Shown: positions 6,946 to 7,117 of the stretch, one piece after another
Layout of the letters: each line of letters opens with the position of its first letter
Numbering within the stretch: position 1 is the first letter of the stretch
Source: Pseudomonadales bacterium
Lineage (GTDB): Bacteria; Pseudomonadota; Gammaproteobacteria; Pseudomonadales; IMCC2047
Direction: 5' to 3'
DNA length: 7,117 nt
Assembly (NCBI GenBank): GCA_021736745.1
Contig: JAIPFG010000164.1
Coordinates: 1-7,117 of the forward strand
Position numbers and translations under genes: made by a program
Notes under the pieces: model-generated
Databases searched by the model: none
What the model was told of the DNA's origin: nothing
What the model saw: only the letters and a program-made list of their open reading frames with translations

Positions 6946-7117
6946 TTACCCTATGTCTCTTTCACGTTTACCGACATGAAAAGGTTCCACTGCTAGCAAT
7001 CTTTTTAGCTCTAACTTGGTTCTGTGTAATCTTGATTTTAAGGTTCCCAATGGAATATCCAGGATGGTGGTTAATTCATCCAGGGTAAAGCCATCAATAA
7101 GATGCAAGACAATCAAC
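6946..7117 (-). CDS. ECF-type RNA polymerase sigma factor, C-terminal region 4.2 (5' partial)
   Basis: Reading the minus strand from the window edge gives 56 residues ending in a TAA at 6948-6946. They begin LIVLHLIDGFTLDELTTILD, continue with IPLGTLKSRLHRTKLELKRLL, and end in a short basic tail. This is the helix-turn-helix of sigma region 4.2, which reads the -35 promoter box. The pattern of a leucine-rich helix, then 'G-x-T-x-x-E-x-x-x-I-L-x-I-P-x-G-T-x-K-S-R-L-x-R', is typical of ECF sigma factors. Region 2 and the start lie outside the window. The gene is followed after 5 bases by the anti-sigma gene, the usual order for ECF regulatory pairs, and such pairs commonly activate their own operon. 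The short length and truncation explain why it is easily missed. Confidence 0.88.
   Translation of the reverse strand, partial: LIVLHLIDGFTLDELTTILDIPLGTLKSRLHRTKLELKRLLAVEPFHVGKRERDIG
6949..6952 (-). promoter_or_regulatory. Ribosome binding site of the anti-sigma gene
   Basis: AGGG on the minus strand (6952 to 6949) ends 8 bases before the ATG at 6940 and sits at the last codons of the sigma-factor gene. It suggests coupled translation, so that sigma and anti-sigma are made in fixed proportion. Confidence 0.55.

Noticed and set aside
6891..7088. Plus-strand 65-codon open frame at the right end of the window.
   Set aside because: It lies opposite the sigma factor region 4.2 and the anti-sigma start. 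The minus-strand reading gives a clear sigma-factor helix-turn-helix.

Overview
The window looks like chromosomal DNA of a gammaproteobacterium with moderate GC content. The main evidence is a yejABEF-type peptide ABC transporter operon followed directly by fabI. As I recall, this gene order also occurs in Pseudomonas. The YejB, YejE, YejF and FabI proteins are close in length and motifs to the Enterobacteriaceae/Pseudomonas versions. No phage, insertion sequence, CRISPR array, tRNA or rRNA was seen.

Plus strand, 1-4685: an ABC importer operon. It starts inside a yejA-like gene for a periplasmic binding protein, of which only the C-terminal half is present. After it come yejB and yejE (inner-membrane permeases) and yejF (one chain carrying two ATPase domains). 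yejB/yejE overlap by 1 base and yejE/yejF by 4 bases, so translation is probably coupled. By family knowledge, the complex takes up short peptides, including peptide antibiotics such as microcin C in E. coli.

Plus strand, 4686-5640: a 109-base gap holds a plausible sigma-70 promoter and a good ribosome binding site for fabI, the NADH-dependent enoyl-ACP reductase of fatty acid synthesis. All its catalytic residues are present. fabI ends at a strong, perfectly palindromic hairpin with A and T tracts on its two sides, which can terminate transcription from both directions.

Minus strand, 7117 down to 5686: a convergent operon of three genes. They are the C-terminal end of an ECF sigma factor (region 4.2, running off the window edge), a membrane-anchored anti-sigma factor with an H-x3-C-x2-C zinc motif, and a small secreted protein of unknown function. 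The last 61 residues of the secreted protein form an almost perfect proline-every-third-residue tail of the type P-[D/E]-R. A run of eight C residues in its coding strand could switch the gene off by slippage, because either a one-base gain or a one-base loss leads to an early stop. This operon is the least explained and most interesting part of the window: a regulatory pair tightly linked to a charged, polyproline-like envelope protein.
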